64,000 nt of DNA from Bacillus yapensis (GTDB lineage: Bacteria > Bacillota > Bacilli > Bacillales > Cytobacillaceae), in NCBI RefSeq assembly GCF_005280205.1, contig NZ_SUND01000005.1, positions 62,001 to 126,000 on the forward strand, read 5' to 3'. The notes under the pieces were generated by a model, which saw nothing but the letters and a program-made list of their open reading frames with translations, was not told where the DNA came from and did no database searches. The position numbers and the translations under genes are program-made. This document shows positions 63,057 to 64,000 of this stretch, piece after piece. Position 1 is the first letter of the stretch; every line of letters begins with the position of its first letter.

Positions 63057-63428
63057 TTACATTAATTTTACTGCAGCAATAATGATCAATATCCATGCTA
63101 CTAAAAATGACACGCCCCCTAATGGCGTAATCGCTCCTAAAATGGAGATTTGCGTGACAGCTAAGATATAAAGGCTTCCCGCAAATAAAATGATTCCGAT
63201 AAACAAGAGCCAGCCAGACCAAGATAATAGGGCACTTGCAGGATACTTACCAAGGAGAATTGCTACAATAAACAAGCCTGTTGCATGAAACATTTGATAT
63301 TTCACGGCTTTCTCCCATATATCAAGATACTTTGGCTCGAGCTTCCCTTCTAAACCATGAGCTCCAAAAGCTCCCAAAGCAACCGCTAAAAAGGCATTAA
63401 TCGCTCCTAAAATAATGAATGTCTTCAT
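63057..63428 (-). CDS. ywdK: DUF423 membrane protein YwdK
   Basis: Integral membrane protein of 123 residues with four helices. LGAINAFLAVALGAFGAHGLE at the N-terminus followed by WEKAVKYQMFHATGLF is the DUF423 signature (TMEM256-like). Function unknown. AAGGGGG precedes the ATG at 63428. It lies convergent to gerQ and downstream of ywdI as in B. subtilis. Confidence 0.92.
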   Translation of the reverse strand: MKTFIILGAINAFLAVALGAFGAHGLEGKLEPKYLDIWEKAVKYQMFHATGLFIVAILLGKYPASALLSWSGWLLFIGIILFAGSLYILAVTQISILGAITPLGGVSFLVAWILIIIAAVKLM

Positions 63429-63476
63429 TTTGTTTCCCCCTTCTGTTCTTGAAAAATTCCTATGTAAGGAAACTCT

Positions 63477-63749
63477 TTAAAAATCAAACAAAGAGTCCCC
63501 GTTCGATTCTTCATCGATTTTCATTTTTTGCACTTGCCCATAAGGATTCATCACAGGTGTTTGAATCGGAGCAGGTGTAGAAAAAGACTGCGGTGCATTA
63601 GTAGTACTAGATTGTTCCTCAAGGACTAACTCGCACAATGCCTTCACTGCATATATTTTTTCTCTCATTCGCGCCTCAGAATCACTTAATTTCGCTTGTC
63701 TAAGCTCTTCTTCAATTTTCCCAAGCAGTTTCTGCACGGAAATGTTCAA
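63477..63749 (-). CDS. ywdI: YwdI family protein (DUF5327)
   Basis: Small cytoplasmic protein of about 90 residues. N-terminal amphipathic helix (NISVQKLLGKIEEELRQAK), a second helix (ARMREKIYAVKALCELVLEE), then a Thr/Pro/Gln-rich linker and an acidic end (DEESNGDSLFDF). The TTG at 63749 is the likely start, since GAGGTGG lies five bases upstream; a GTG at 63758 would add three residues. Function unknown. Position matches ywdI near ung. Confidence 0.82.
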   Translation of the reverse strand: MNISVQKLLGKIEEELRQAKLSDSEARMREKIYAVKALCELVLEEQSSTTNAPQSFSTPAPIQTPVMNPYGQVQKMKIDEESNGDSLFDF

Positions 63750-63795
63750 TCCGACCACCTCAAAGTAATTTATCTACCCCTATACTATACTAAAT

Positions 63796-63963
63796 TCACT
63801 TTTTTTCATATTTTAAACATGGCTGCCCCGAAGCCTTCATGACCTCCTGTGAAGGAAGACGACTTGTTTTAAACTGAAACGCTTTACAGCCCTTCGGAAA
63901 ATTCGGGTCCCACGTCACGTAAAAATAGCGACATGTAAAACAATTTATTCTTTCTTCTTTCAT
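63796..63963 (-). CDS. small cysteine-containing protein next to ung
   Basis: A 55-residue gene. GGGAG lies eight bases before the ATG at 63963, which overlaps the stop of the preceding gene (ATGA). It starts MKEERINCFTCRYFYVTWDP, continues NFPKGCKAFQFKTSRLPSQE and ends in a segment with PCLKYEKK. Four cysteines (8, 11, 26, 49) could bind one metal ion. Related short proteins in bacilli are often labelled uracil-DNA glycosylase, apparently by association with ung; that label is not supported by the sequence. Confidence 0.82.
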   Translation of the reverse strand: MKEERINCFTCRYFYVTWDPNFPKGCKAFQFKTSRLPSQEVMKASGQPCLKYEKK

Positions 63964-64000
63964 TTTTCAAGCTCCCAATCAATCTCTTCCTGCTTCAGAT
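63960..64000 (-). CDS. ung: C-terminal end of a gene cut by the window edge, probably uracil-DNA glycosylase
   Basis: Only the last 13 codons are visible (ending LKQEEIDWELEK, stop at 63960-63962). The IDW near the end resembles the C-terminus of Bacillus Ung (PIDW), and ung lies next to ywdI in B. subtilis, so ung is the best guess. Its stop overlaps the start of the small Cys protein by four bases. The evidence is thin because so little sequence is present. Confidence 0.5.
   Translation of the reverse strand, partial: LKQEEIDWELEK

Overview
The window comes from a low-to-moderate GC, endospore-forming Firmicute of the family Bacillaceae. Gene content and order closely follow the Bacillus subtilis chromosome arm from gerQ/hemQ/pta through speE-speB, argS, fadF, pyrG-rpoE, spo0F-fbaA-tal-murA-glpX-rho-rpmE-tdk, prfA-prmC, spoIIR-ywlBCDEFG, glyA-upp and into the atp operon. 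Genus-level placement (for example Neobacillus or Mesobacillus-like) cannot be decided from this sequence. Nearly all genes read on the minus strand, so transcription runs from the right end towards the left.

Layout, left to right. 1-3,470: start of the F1Fo ATP synthase operon (atpZ-I-B-E-F-H-A, atpA cut by the edge) with its sigma-A promoter. 3,539-7,560: a secreted Vpr-like subtilisin and a frameshifted NERD-domain gene set between 21-bp periodic repeat arrays. 7,582-12,263: mnaA, upp, glyA, ywlG and rpiB. 12,445-18,950: a membrane chemoreceptor, the arginine phosphatase ywlE, mntP, ywlC, a GNAT gene, spoIIR, repeat-rich DNA and prmC. A dense DnaA-box cluster sits upstream of ywlC. 18,943-23,435: prfA, a lipoprotein, tdk, rpmE, rho. 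23,803-32,517: central carbon and cell-wall genes (glpX, murA, tal, fbaA), the phosphorelay protein spo0F, pyrG with a CTP-sensing reiterative-transcription leader, and rpoE.

32,660-43,521 is a fatty and branched-chain acyl-CoA catabolism block: fadF (electron transfer), then thiolase, 3-hydroxybutyryl-CoA dehydrogenase, two acyl-CoA dehydrogenases, a TetR regulator and fused isobutyryl-CoA mutase IcmF. Two similar 18-bp palindromes precede fadF and the thiolase operon and are the likely operators. 43,713-53,332: cardiolipin synthase (probable CTG start), a 7 x 52-bp tandem repeat, a small XapX protein, tRNA 2-selenouridine synthase, argS-ywiB, speE-speB (spermidine synthesis) and the sporulation penicillin-binding protein pbpG. 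53,484-64,000: ywhD, ywhC, ywhB, a DoxX protein, ywgA-ywfO, a DUF1450 protein, rsfA with a good SigF promoter, lipL, pta, hemQ, gerQ, ywdK, ywdI, a 55-residue Cys protein and the end of what is probably ung.

The core genes are ordinary. The unusual material is intergenic: several unrelated repeat families with exact periods (21, 20 and 52 bp), two structured dispersed elements, and the DnaA-box cluster. I saw no prophage, insertion sequence, CRISPR array, tRNA or rRNA gene.
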